Positions 24,264 to 31,921 are shown, counted from the stretch's first letter. The stretch: 38,075 bases of DNA from Nocardioides sp. Root140 (GCF_001426745.1 NZ_LMFI01000007.1:1-38075), one strand, 5' to 3'. The notes: a model not told the origin generated them from the sequence alone. Translations and numbers: made by a program.

Positions 24264-24269
24264 ACGTCC

Positions 24270-24315
24270 AGTGTTCTCCACCGCGAATCATTCGTCAAGT
24301 GCATGAATCATTCGT
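24270..24315 (-). promoter_or_regulatory. Promoter and repeat operator of the Xre operon
   Basis: -35 TTGACG (24298-24293), 17-bp spacer, -10 AACACT (24275-24270), on the minus strand. GAATCATTCGT at 24285-24295 and 24305-24315 are identical and 20 bp (two turns) apart. The nearer copy overlaps the -35 box. This fits autorepression by the Xre protein. Confidence 0.55.
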
Positions 24316-24335
24316 TAGCCGATAAGTTACCTTAT

Positions 24336-24387
24336 GTCAGGCTAGCCTGACGTGCCCTTGACTGGCGTCAGACATACCTGACACTAT
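24336..24387 (+). promoter_or_regulatory. Promoter with tandem palindromic operators
   Basis: A perfect 16-bp palindrome GTCAGGCTAGCCTGAC (24336-24351) and the related GTCAGACATACCTGAC (24367-24382) start 31 bp apart, three helical turns. The second lies between -35 TTGACT (24358-24363) and -10 CACTAT (24382-24387). A repressor bound there would shut the promoter. The -10 ends 7 bases before the ATG at 24395, so the mRNA is probably leaderless. Confidence 0.65.
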
Positions 24388-24394
24388 CGCATAC

Positions 24395-24973
24395 ATGGGT
24401 TGGATCACTGACAGCGGCGAACACGAGGGCTACGTCCTCCCCGAGTTCGAAGACGGGCAACGCGGCATCGGCGTCTCAGGCGGCGGCGTGCCACACGACC
24501 AGGTGATTGTCGGCATCGACTACGTCGGCAAACCCGGCGCGATCACCGACGAGCGCTATCTCACCCGACCAGCTGCCGAGGTGATCGGCTGGCGAGTGGT
24601 CTGCGACTGCAACACCTCCGGCCCCGCAGGATCCAGACAGTGGGTCAGCGACCTGGTCACCCGGGTCCCCTCCCCTGCCCTGGAGAACCCCAACGCAGGC
24701 AAGATCTACGCAGCCGACGACGACGTCATCGACGTCATCGACACCCACGAAGACGCACTCCGCAACCTCTGGAGGCGCAGCCACGTCGGCGGATTCGACG
24801 CCCTCGACGAGATCTCCAAGGCACGAGAGCGCGTCGAGAACGCCCAAGACGAGCTCACAGCGGCGGTCGCCGCGGCGAGGGAGCAGTCCGTCAGCTGGGA
24901 GGCGATCGGTCGGGCCACGGGGATGACCCGACAGTCAGCCCACTCCAGATGGGCCCCACCCGTCGTCAGCTAG
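24395..24973 (+). CDS. Putative regulator with C-terminal HTH
   Basis: The 192-aa product has a beta-rich N-terminal region, a middle cysteine pair (VVCDCNTSG), a coiled-coil segment (about 140-170) and a C-terminal helix-turn-helix (VSWEAIGRATGMTRQSAHSRW). Such a C-terminal HTH is found in several small actinobacterial plasmid and mobile-element proteins. No ribosome-binding site precedes the ATG; the -10 CACTAT fits a leaderless transcript. It may bind the palindromes of its own promoter. Located before the HEPN/Toprim gene with 9 bp between them. Confidence 0.65.
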   Translation: MGWITDSGEHEGYVLPEFEDGQRGIGVSGGGVPHDQVIVGIDYVGKPGAITDERYLTRPAAEVIGWRVVCDCNTSGPAGSRQWVSDLVTRVPSPALENPNAGKIYAADDDVIDVIDTHEDALRNLWRRSHVGGFDALDEISKARERVENAQDELTAAVAAAREQSVSWEAIGRATGMTRQSAHSRWAPPVVS

Positions 24974-24982
24974 AGTCCGCCG

Positions 24983-26263
24983 ATGGGCTCGTGGTGGAAC
25001 ATCAAGATCGGACGAGCCGACGCGCCGATCTGGGGCAAGAACTATGTCTCGGACCAGTTGATGCTGGTTTTCCGAGACGACGATCGCGTGGCGATCGACG
25101 CGGATTCAATGGTGTACGCAACGCCCGCCGGAGTGCTTCGTGAGCGCTTGGCGCTACAGGGGCTCTCGTCGCAACGGGTCCGAGACCTGGCCGTGCAACT
25201 CTTCGACGAAGACGACGAAGACGACGACCGCAATTCTTGGCCAGAAGGATGGGACACATTCCCCACTGCTTCCTCAATCGTCGCTGCGATGACGAGCCGA
25301 CGAGGTCAGGCGGCCGCCGCCGGGCTCCCACCTCTGCGTCGAGATCCGGCGATGTCATTCCTCTATGACAAATGGCAGTACTTGAAGGAGTGCTACGACG
25401 ACCCCCGCTTTGCCCTATCGCTAGCTCTGTTAAGCACTCGCTCCTCCACTGTCGTGAAGCTGGATCTCTCAGACCTCGTTGTGAGTGGCTACATGGCTTC
25501 GAACGAGCACCCCCACAGGGATGCTCGCACTCGGCTCGCAGACTCGGTCGCGGCGAGCGGTCCGGTGATCGTCATTACGGAAGGCGCAAGTGACTCACGA
25601 TGGTTGCGGCGGTCCCTAGAGATCGCCGCCCCCTCCGTTGCGCATGTGTTCAAGTTTCTTGACTTCGACAGCTACCGCGCCCCCGGTGGCACCGACCGCG
25701 TGGTTTCACTCACAAAGGGCATGGTCAGCGCTGACGTCATGAACCGGATCATTGCTGTGGTCGACAACGACACCGCGGGTCGCGCGGCTGCGCGACAGCT
25801 CGCCGGATTGGAACTCCCAGGCCGAGTTGTGGTGGTCACTCTTCCCACCGTCCCCTATGCCGCCCGCTATCCGGTCCTTGGTCCAGAAGGTGCTGGTCTG
25901 ACGGATGTAAACGGGCGTGCCGCATCAATCGAGTTCATGTTTGGCATCGACATGCTTCTTCAGGATGACGAAACTCTCTACCCGGTGCGATGGCACTCAT
26001 TCATGGAATCGGAAAACGCCTATCAGGGTCGCCTAAGCGAGGCCCACAAACGAGAGGTTGGACGCCGCCTGGACCAGGTACTCGCTCCTGCGGCTGAGGG
26101 AGTCGTAAGCCTCCAGATATCCGAAGGCTGCGCCCGGCTTAGCAAGATGCTCATTGATGCCGCTGGACCGCTCAGCCACCTGCCGGCGTCAGAAAGATCC
26201 GCCCTATCTTCTTGGTGGCGAAATGACGACCTCCGAAATGTGCGCCTCATACTCGATCATTGA
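24983..26263 (+). CDS. HEPN/Toprim-associated protein, candidate defence effector
   Basis: ATG 24983; TAGAGT lies exactly 6 bases upstream (overlapping the previous stop), so it may have its own leaderless promoter. The 426-aa product begins like proteins annotated as HEPN/Toprim-associated (SWWNIKIGRADAPIW... followed by D/E-rich loops). A C-terminal Toprim-like core has a strand-turn VIVITEG with E200 and a later AVVDNDTAG (D261, D263), the metal-binding pair of the Toprim fold. Toprim domains cut or join nucleic acids, and this family is found in phage-conflict contexts. It is next to a TIGR02391 HEPN gene, so the two may work together. Defence role is inferred. Confidence 0.7.
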   Translation: MGSWWNIKIGRADAPIWGKNYVSDQLMLVFRDDDRVAIDADSMVYATPAGVLRERLALQGLSSQRVRDLAVQLFDEDDEDDDRNSWPEGWDTFPTASSIVAAMTSRRGQAAAAGLPPLRRDPAMSFLYDKWQYLKECYDDPRFALSLALLSTRSSTVVKLDLSDLVVSGYMASNEHPHRDARTRLADSVAASGPVIVITEGASDSRWLRRSLEIAAPSVAHVFKFLDFDSYRAPGGTDRVVSLTKGMVSADVMNRIIAVVDNDTAGRAAARQLAGLELPGRVVVVTLPTVPYAARYPVLGPEGAGLTDVNGRAASIEFMFGIDMLLQDDETLYPVRWHSFMESENAYQGRLSEAHKREVGRRLDQVLAPAAEGVVSLQISEGCARLSKMLIDAAGPLSHLPASERSALSSWWRNDDLRNVRLILDH

Positions 26264-26346
26264 CCGTCGGCGCACCCAAGGACGTCTGTTCCCGAGGGGA
26301 TGTCCTGCTACGGGCGATGAGGCAGCGAGGGCGCTACCGTTCGCCC

Positions 26347-27078
26347 ATGGACGCGAAATGGGCTACGGAAGTGCTCAAGCACACCATCGAAACTTGCGAC
26401 GCAGTGCTGCTCGCTGAGCACCAGGACGACCACGTGGGGGCGTCAGAGGGCCGGCATGAACTGCTAACGAACCTGTACTCCAATAACGCCATCATCCGGA
26501 CCCTGAACGCGCCACCCGTGCACGCCGATGTGCCTCTGATGGAAACGAACGAATATGGGTATCCGGACACGTCAGAGTGGCGGTCAGCCGCGCACCGGGC
26601 CTTCGGGGTGGCACGAGACATGGCAATTGTCGCGGAGAAATTGCGGCCGATCGCGCCGACAATGGCAGCGGATCGTCTGCATGACTGGGTCTGGAATGCT
26701 GCGGCCACGTTCTGGGAGACAGGGCAGCATGCGGTGGCGGTCGAGCAGGCCGCGAAGTCGTTGACGGCTCACATCCAAAAGAAGTCGGGGAGCACTGCCG
26801 CCGACCGTGAGCTTGTCCAGGACGTGTTCTCGCAAAGACCCAAGCCCGGCGCAACACGACTGTGGGTGACCGGTGACCGAGCGTCGGACACGTGGAAGTC
26901 GCGCCAGGAGGGGTTGCACAACACGGCGATGGGCGCGTTCTCTGGCATCCGTAACGTGGTCGCACACATGGACCCAGGTTGGGAGGAGCAGGTCTGTCTT
27001 GAACTGCTCGCGGTGTTGTCGACTGTTGCTCGCTGGGCTGAGGATACAGAGGTGGTGGTGTGTCCCGAGCAAGTGTGA
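26347..27078 (+). CDS. TIGR02391 (Ymh) family HEPN protein
   Basis: ATG 26347 is chosen because TACCGT lies 6 bases before it, matching neighbouring leaderless starts; longer in-frame starts reach 26260 but lack a signal. The 243-aa product has the TIGR02391 C-terminal domain: VWNAAATFWETGQHAVAV, EQAAKSL, then SGIRNVVAHM. The R202-N-V-V-A-H207 string is the R-x4-H catalytic motif of HEPN ribonucleases. HEPN proteins often form toxin or abortive-infection effectors. Neighbour to the HEPN/Toprim gene, so probably a cassette. Confidence 0.8.
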   Translation: MDAKWATEVLKHTIETCDAVLLAEHQDDHVGASEGRHELLTNLYSNNAIIRTLNAPPVHADVPLMETNEYGYPDTSEWRSAAHRAFGVARDMAIVAEKLRPIAPTMAADRLHDWVWNAAATFWETGQHAVAVEQAAKSLTAHIQKKSGSTAADRELVQDVFSQRPKPGATRLWVTGDRASDTWKSRQEGLHNTAMGAFSGIRNVVAHMDPGWEEQVCLELLAVLSTVARWAEDTEVVVCPEQV

Positions 27079-27093
27079 GCGGGTTGCCCACCG

Positions 27094-27120
27094 GGACATA
27101 CCCACCTTTCGGGTATGTCC
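27094..27120. promoter_or_regulatory. Perfect 10-bp inverted repeat between cargo genes
   Basis: GGACATACCC and GGGTATGTCC flank a seven-base loop (ACCTTTC). It follows the HEPN gene stop by 15 bp and precedes the next start by 46 bp. No U-tract follows it. It could be a transcription terminator for the HEPN gene or a binding site for a dimeric repressor of the next gene. Confidence 0.45.
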
Positions 27121-27166
27121 GCCACCATAATGAACACTGCTCGCGAGACCACAGCACGATGGGCGA

Positions 27167-27562
27167 ATGGACACGAAAGCACAGGTCTCGGTGATGTTCC
27201 CGGCGGAGAAGGTGCATGAACTCGTCAGAGGTGCCAGGTGGCGGTTACCCCGCGGGAGCTCAACGTCCGTGCCGCGGGGCGACTTGTTCGTGACCTCTGA
27301 GCGGTGGGTATACGCGGCGAGCGGCGGACAGCACTTCAGTTACTCGTGGGAAGAGACGCAGTCGGTGCACGTGTGCCGTCTGGGTCGGCGGACGGTGCTG
27401 ATGGTCCGTACCGATGCGGTCAGGCGTAACAAGCGCGCGAAGTCTTCGTACTGGTTCTCGGTCCCTGGGTGGGGCCGGCGGGCTCTCATCTCGATACGTC
27501 ACGGGATGCGGGAGGTGGGTCGAAAGCTGGATGAGGACCAGGAGCAATGGGCCCCGGAGTGA
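27167..27562 (+). CDS. PH-like small protein
   Basis: ATG 27167, CACGAT 6 bases before, no ribosome-binding site. The 131-aa product has a PH/GRAM-like pattern of alternating strands: RGDLFVTSERWVYAA, FSYSWEETQSVHV, RTVLMVRTDAV, SYWFSVPGWG, then a C-terminal helix. Bacterial PH-like proteins act at membranes or as binding modules. Convergent to the mob operon; a hairpin terminator lies in between. Function is unknown. Confidence 0.6.
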   Translation: MDTKAQVSVMFPAEKVHELVRGARWRLPRGSSTSVPRGDLFVTSERWVYAASGGQHFSYSWEETQSVHVCRLGRRTVLMVRTDAVRRNKRAKSSYWFSVPGWGRRALISIRHGMREVGRKLDEDQEQWAPE

Positions 27563-27620
27563 GAGTGTCACGAACAGGCACGTAAGCGCATAGGTGAGGA
27601 GGTGGTGTTCCTCCCCAGAG

Positions 27621-27646
27621 CCTCCCGGACCAAGATCGGTGGGAGG
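27621..27646. terminator. Hairpin between convergent genes
   Basis: CCTCCC pairs with GGGAGG, with an inner ACC/GGT, in the 120-bp gap between the plus gene ending at 27562 and the minus gene ending at 27683. A smaller hairpin (GGAGG/CCTCC) lies just before it. No U-tract on either side. Likely shared terminator. Confidence 0.45.
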
Positions 27647-27682
27647 TCACGACGATCCTCATGCCCGTGGCGTTGCGCCGAA

Positions 27683-28435
27683 CTAACCCATAGGTCCGAC
27701 GCCCTTCCCCTCCGCCTGCTGAGGCAGTTCGATGTATAGCGCGCGTTTGGATGGAAGTTCTTGCATGCCGAGGCGCAGGTACCATCGCGCAACCTGGCGG
27801 TCCCGCGGGCGGGCGACCGCGTAGCCGCCATCTCCCCATGCTCTGAGCAGGCCAGCCACGAGCGCAGTTCCATGCCCCGCGCGCTCCGGCCACGCCGCCA
27901 GTGAGCCGAGCTGCCAGACGGCTGCCCCCGGTGCCTGCTTCCGCAACGTCCTTGCCGCGGCGGGAGCAACGGCCAGGGATCGAATGATCTGCCACGGACG
28001 CACAGACGCCACAGCGACGAATACCGGACCGACAACGAGCGCTGACACCAGGAAAATCGTCGCTCGGGGGCCCACTCCAGCCCACATGAGAACGTACGCG
28101 ATGGAGACACCAACAGCCACGACACCCACTACAGCGCAGATCCACAACGCGACGCCGACGGCCAGCACCCGGGACAAGTGCGGTCTGGGTCTTCCGTCGG
28201 CAGGTGTGATGGACATCAACGCCTTACGCTCCGTCGCAGCGAGGACTCGCCCGGTCCTCAAGCACACGAGCAAAGGCGCCCATACGAGCAACGAGCAGCC
28301 CGCCACGCAGCGTGCCGCGCGGGGTGGCCAGGTCCTCGGAGCGTATGCACGCGCCGCGACCCACGCGAGAGCCGGAATGTCACGCCAGGGTGGTTCGAAA
28401 CCCTCCGGCACGGTGGTTTCTTCCCGAGAGTTCAT
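27683..28435 (-). CDS. Membrane protein with C-terminal GNAT-like domain
   Basis: A 250-aa product with three hydrophobic helices (about 43-60, 90-116 and 124-144) followed by a soluble part. The stretch AAWPERAGHGTALVAGLLRAW has the GNAT acyl-CoA motif (R/Q-x-x-G-x-G/A), then VARWYLRLGMQEL resembles the last GNAT helix and strand. Only about 75 residues of GNAT fold are present, so catalysis is doubtful. Starts 14 bp after the preceding stop, so it is the last gene of the mob operon. Function unknown. Confidence 0.65.
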   Translation of the reverse strand: MNSREETTVPEGFEPPWRDIPALAWVAARAYAPRTWPPRAARCVAGCSLLVWAPLLVCLRTGRVLAATERKALMSITPADGRPRPHLSRVLAVGVALWICAVVGVVAVGVSIAYVLMWAGVGPRATIFLVSALVVGPVFVAVASVRPWQIIRSLAVAPAAARTLRKQAPGAAVWQLGSLAAWPERAGHGTALVAGLLRAWGDGGYAVARPRDRQVARWYLRLGMQELPSKRALYIELPQQAEGKGVGPMG

Positions 28436-28449
28436 GGCAAGGGATTCGC

Positions 28450-29301
28450 TCAGCGGGCCCGGCCGCGGTCGCGCTGCTGGCCACGTCCAGCTCTGCTGGC
28501 GCGGCTCTTTCCCTTGACCGGTCGACCGTTCGTTGCGGCCAGTTTCGGGTCGTGTGCGTTGAGCCGGTCCGCGGTCGCGTGCGCGGCCGCCTGCTGGGCT
28601 GGCACCTCCGCGTCTTCCATCTCCGCGACCGTCGCGGCGCGCCGGTCGGCCGAGTCGTACTCCAAGAGGTCCGCCCGCTCAGCGTGCTCGTCCCTCATGC
28701 TCTCGTGGGCCGCGGCTTCGTGCCCTAGACGCTCGGCGTCAGCTCGAGCCGCGACGTCCGGGCTGTCCGCGGTCGCCTCCTGGTCGACCTGGTCCCGCTG
28801 GCGTTCCCGGAGCCGCTCCGCTTCGCGGTCCTCGGTCGCCGCCTGGTCCTTCTCGGCCGCGATTTCCTCGATGTGCTTCAACAGAACCCGCTCTGCACGT
28901 CCCAGATCGCCGTCGAGCCCGGCGGTCACCTTGGTCATGTCGAGCCCGTACGTCGACCGCAGTCGCTCGTCGACGACCTCGGCGTAGGCGGTGAACCGCT
29001 CCGGTTCCAGCTCCCGCCACTCCGCGGCCGTCCGCCAGGCACCCACCACCTCATCGGCCTCGGTCCTCGACACCCAGTCGGCGTCCTTGGTCGCCGCCGC
29101 GAGATACCGCTCAGCTACCACGGCCTCACTCTGATAGCGATCCTGCAACTCGCCGGCCCGCTGCTCGGCGCGCGCGCTCTCCTGCCGTGCCTGGTCCTGC
29201 TTCGCCCGGGCAGCGGTCTCGAGCAGCCGCGAGGCCACCATGCCGGCCTTCATTCCTACTCGGCTCATGTCGTCGAGCGGGTCGTCACCGTGAACGGTCA
29301 T
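28450..29301 (-). CDS. Coiled-coil mobilisation accessory protein
   Basis: A 283-aa, highly charged protein dominated by coiled coil and helical repeats (Glu/Arg/Ala/Gln; about 25-215) with a basic C-terminus. Its start lies 17 bases inside the relaxase gene. Comparable proteins follow relaxase genes in actinobacterial plasmids. It could help the relaxosome dock with the coupling protein. No enzyme motif seen. Confidence 0.65.
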   Translation of the reverse strand: MTVHGDDPLDDMSRVGMKAGMVASRLLETAARAKQDQARQESARAEQRAGELQDRYQSEAVVAERYLAAATKDADWVSRTEADEVVGAWRTAAEWRELEPERFTAYAEVVDERLRSTYGLDMTKVTAGLDGDLGRAERVLLKHIEEIAAEKDQAATEDREAERLRERQRDQVDQEATADSPDVAARADAERLGHEAAAHESMRDEHAERADLLEYDSADRRAATVAEMEDAEVPAQQAAAHATADRLNAHDPKLAATNGRPVKGKSRASRAGRGQQRDRGRAR

Positions 29302-30976
29302 CTCGGTCTCCCTTGTGTGTGGATGGAATCCTCTGCTCGGGCTTCGGTGTCAGCGGCCGCGGTAGCGGCGAGCCAGGCGTACGCGCGGGTTCACCCTGTG
29401 CGGCTTGTCCCTGCCGTGCGACCTGCTGTGCGGTCCACGCGCGTTCTTCCTGCGCACTCAGCTGGGCCGGGCGGTAGCCGGGCAACGGCAACTTCTGCAG
29501 CCGGGCCAGCACGTCCTGCTCGAGCGCCTGGACGTGCCGCAGGTGCCCCAGCTCGCGGTGGTAGTCCCGCAGGGCGCCGACCGCGCTCACCAGCTGCGCC
29601 AACAGGGCCGCCGCCTTGATCTTGTTCCGGTCCTCACCTCGAGCTGCTGCGAACAGGAACGCGGTGGCCATGCCGCTGGCCGCCGTCGGCGGCCTAGGCG
29701 CCACGGCGCGCCGGCGCAGCTGTGCCGATCGGCCGACCACCTCCGCGGCCGTGCGCAGTTCCTGTGAGTTCGTCTTGTCGAATGCCGCCCAAGCCGACAG
29801 TGCCCCCGACACATCGCGGGCGCCCACTGCCCACCCTGCCCGGTCATCCAGCGGCAGAGCCCGCAGCCTCTCGCTGAATGCACCCAGGCGGTCGGCCGCA
29901 ACGTCCGGGGCCGTGGTCGCCAACGGGCTCCGCTCTCGGCCCTTCTTGGTCGTGGGCGGTTGGCCACGGAAGGCTGCCTGCCACTCGCCCGAGATCTCCT
30001 CGGCCTGCTCGATGCTCGGTGCCGCCCACCCTTCCCGGAGCCGCGGCAAGGACAAATCCTTGCCCAGCTTCCCGCCGCCGTAGAAGACCAGCTTCTCCCC
30101 CGCGCCGCCCTTCACCGCGGCTCGGTAGCCGGCCACCACATCGGTAGTGCCCTTCGCGTAGAACGGCTTCACCACCACACCGCTGTCCCGGAGCCGGCGG
30201 ATCCACTCGGCCTCCCCGGTCGAGGCAACGGCTGCCGACCGGATCCGATGTGCCAGTTCCTTGGGCACCGTCGACGTCGCCCCGGACCGGGCCGCGCGCT
30301 CGGTCTCGGCGCGCTGTTCTCCCCGTGCCGCTGTTCCCTGCTCGCGACCCTCGACCCGCTCCAGCCCATGCTTCACCTCGAGCTCGCGGGCCACCTGCTG
30401 GGCGGTCCGGAAATCGCGGAACCGGCCCTCCCACCGAGTGCCGTCCTCACGGACCATCGAGGCCGCGATGTGGATGTGGTCGTTGCCGGCAGCTGACGTT
30501 CCGTGGTGGATGGCCACCCACCTGCAGGGAGCCTTTCCCGCTGCCTCGGTGAAGCCCATCTTGTCCATAAAGTCTCGCGCGACCGCGTCCCACTTCTGAT
30601 CACTCAACGGCCCCTCGCTGGCTCGCAGCGACAGCGAGCAGTGCCACACGTGCTCGTCGCGGTAGCGCTGCACCCGGCGCCCAGTGTCGGGGTCGACGAC
30701 CAGGTCCGGTCGCCGCTCCCCCGTCTCCGGATCCGCCTTCCACACCTTCGTGCGGACCTCGGTCCCGTACAGCTTGCGGGGTTCCTCGAGGTACGCCGAG
30801 ATCTCCCCGGCCGCATCCAGATTCAGCACCTCGGACCCATGCCAAGCCACCAGGTGATCATCACCAGAGATCACGTGCGGATCGGTGTGCACGTTCTCCG
30901 TGCGACCCTCCCGGGTCTCGACCAGGTACCTGATCAACCCGCGCATGTCCCCACCCTTGACCACGTTCGGGATCAC
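29285..30976 (-). CDS. Relaxase / mobilisation nuclease (VirD2-MobP-like)
   Basis: Start overlaps the MobC-like stop (ATGA). The 563-aa protein has a relaxase/mobilisation domain in residues 1-200: MIPNVVKGGDMRGLIRYLVE with Y17 in the motif I region, an HVWHCSLSL stretch, and motif III HHGTSAAGNDHIHI with H158, H167 and H169 for metal binding. After position 220 the protein is Ala/Arg/Gln-rich with a possible coiled coil. It should nick one strand at oriT and stay bound to it. Order MobC-relaxase is the standard MobP arrangement. Confident family. Confidence 0.9.
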   Translation of the reverse strand: MIPNVVKGGDMRGLIRYLVETREGRTENVHTDPHVISGDDHLVAWHGSEVLNLDAAGEISAYLEEPRKLYGTEVRTKVWKADPETGERRPDLVVDPDTGRRVQRYRDEHVWHCSLSLRASEGPLSDQKWDAVARDFMDKMGFTEAAGKAPCRWVAIHHGTSAAGNDHIHIAASMVREDGTRWEGRFRDFRTAQQVARELEVKHGLERVEGREQGTAARGEQRAETERAARSGATSTVPKELAHRIRSAAVASTGEAEWIRRLRDSGVVVKPFYAKGTTDVVAGYRAAVKGGAGEKLVFYGGGKLGKDLSLPRLREGWAAPSIEQAEEISGEWQAAFRGQPPTTKKGRERSPLATTAPDVAADRLGAFSERLRALPLDDRAGWAVGARDVSGALSAWAAFDKTNSQELRTAAEVVGRSAQLRRRAVAPRPPTAASGMATAFLFAAARGEDRNKIKAAALLAQLVSAVGALRDYHRELGHLRHVQALEQDVLARLQKLPLPGYRPAQLSAQEERAWTAQQVARQGQAAQGEPARTPGSPLPRPLTPKPEQRIPSTHKGDRDDRSR

Positions 30977-31383
30977 TTCCGGGAACCACCCTCGAGGCCA
31001 TCGAGAAGGGCCTCCATCCGGGCCGCAACCCGGGACACTGCATCCATCGCCGCCAACGTCTCCGGCTGGGTCTCCAGCGTCGCATTCGTGGCCCTGGCGA
31101 TCTGGTTGATGTTCACTCCAACCTTGCCCAGAAGCCGGGCGTTTCGGAACAACTCCCCCGCCATCTCAGAGCGCATCTTGGCGGCCTCCGCACCGCCCGC
31201 CATGGCCGACTCCAACAGCAACCGCGACACGGTGATCTGCCGCTCGGACGCCTTCGCGAGCAGCAGCTCCTCCTGGTCCCTGGTCACCTTCACCTTGTGC
31301 ACATGAGGGCGCGGTGACCCCGGCCGGCGTTCCTGCCGGCGACCCACTCGTCGACGTCCCGTCGTCGCCTCGCCGTCGGTCAC
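30973..31383 (-). CDS. mobC: MobC-like relaxosome accessory protein
   Basis: GTG 31383 is preferred over longer readings because AAAGGAG lies 7 bases before it. The 136-aa product carries the MobC family signature: a helical DNA-binding part (KVTRDQEELLLAKASERQITVSRLLLE), then RLLGKVGVNINQIARATNA, followed by an amphipathic helix. MobC proteins melt DNA near the nick site to help the relaxase. Start of the mob operon; the likely oriT is directly upstream. Confidence 0.85.
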   Translation of the reverse strand: MTDGEATTGRRRVGRRQERRPGSPRPHVHKVKVTRDQEELLLAKASERQITVSRLLLESAMAGGAEAAKMRSEMAGELFRNARLLGKVGVNINQIARATNATLETQPETLAAMDAVSRVAARMEALLDGLEGGSRK

Positions 31384-31399
31384 GACGCGCTCCTTTCGC

Positions 31400-31560
31400 C
31401 TAGCGCAGCGACTCCCCGCCAGGGGAGCCATCACTCACAGTCTCCCCCACCGGGGGACGACTGTCCAGCACAAGGGCACCTTGTGCACTAGCTTGCTCCC
31501 GGTCAAGCGCGCATCTGACGCCGTCAGGCGTCCCGTGGCTCGGGACCCGCGAAGCCAACG
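31400..31560. other. Candidate origin of transfer (oriT)
   Basis: The region directly upstream of the MobC-relaxase operon contains a series of hairpins: CTCCCC-gcca-GGGGAG (about 31412-31427), TCCCCC-acc-GGGGGA (about 31442-31456), GCACAAGG-gca-CCTTGTGC (31468-31486), CTGAC-gcc-GTCAG (31515-31527) and GTCCCG-tggct-CGGGAC (31530-31546). Relaxase origins usually consist of an inverted repeat followed by a nick site; the sequence after the 31468-31486 repeat (ACTAGCTTGCTCCCGG) is the best candidate. Position is the main argument. Nick site not proven. Confidence 0.5.
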
Positions 31561-31688
31561 GGAATGGACCTGGAAGGAGCCCGCCGAACGGCGGCTCGGA
31601 CCTCCGAAAAAGCGCATCAACGAGACGGCCGACGGCCGTCACCAGCCAGCCCGGACGGCACTCACAGAGTGCAGGTCCGCTGGGGTCT

Positions 31689-31815
31689 CCCCTGCTCCCG
31701 AAGCCGCCCAGTCTTACACGCTCACCGGCCCGGTCAAGGGCAAGACATGTCCTCCTCCGTCGGACCCTTGACCGGGCCGGTGAGCGCATGGGCGGCAGTT
31801 ATTCGGGAGCAGGGG
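31689..31815 (+). promoter_or_regulatory. Nested-hairpin element, copy 1 (upstream of SSB gene)
   Basis: A 127-base structure with four nested pairings. A 14-bp outer stem (31689-31702 with 31802-31815) encloses a 7-bp stem (GCCGCCC 31703-31709 with GGGCGGC 31790-31796), then a perfect 22-bp stem (31719-31740 with 31765-31786). The 24-base apex contains ACATG and a small GTCC/GGAC hairpin. The SSB start codon lies 106 bases downstream. AAGGG, a ribosome-binding-site-like word 6 bases before the ATG in the apex, is buried in the stem. Related to copies at 35486-35612 and about 36072-36257. Confidence 0.75.
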
Positions 31816-31921
31816 GCCGAGTGGCCACGGGCGAAGCTCGAGGACCACCAGGCCGTCGTTCTCGAACGGTTCGCGGTGGTCCAACCAGGACCACAAACCA
31901 CCCAAGAGAGGACACCCAGAC

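Noticed and set aside
19963..27682. Cargo island as a transposon or integrated element.
   Set aside because: No transposase or integrase gene and no flanking direct or inverted repeats were found at its edges.
28450..29301. Colicin- or TolA-like toxin from the long charged coiled coil.
   Set aside because: No nuclease or pore domain; position after the relaxase and low complexity fit a mobilisation accessory better.
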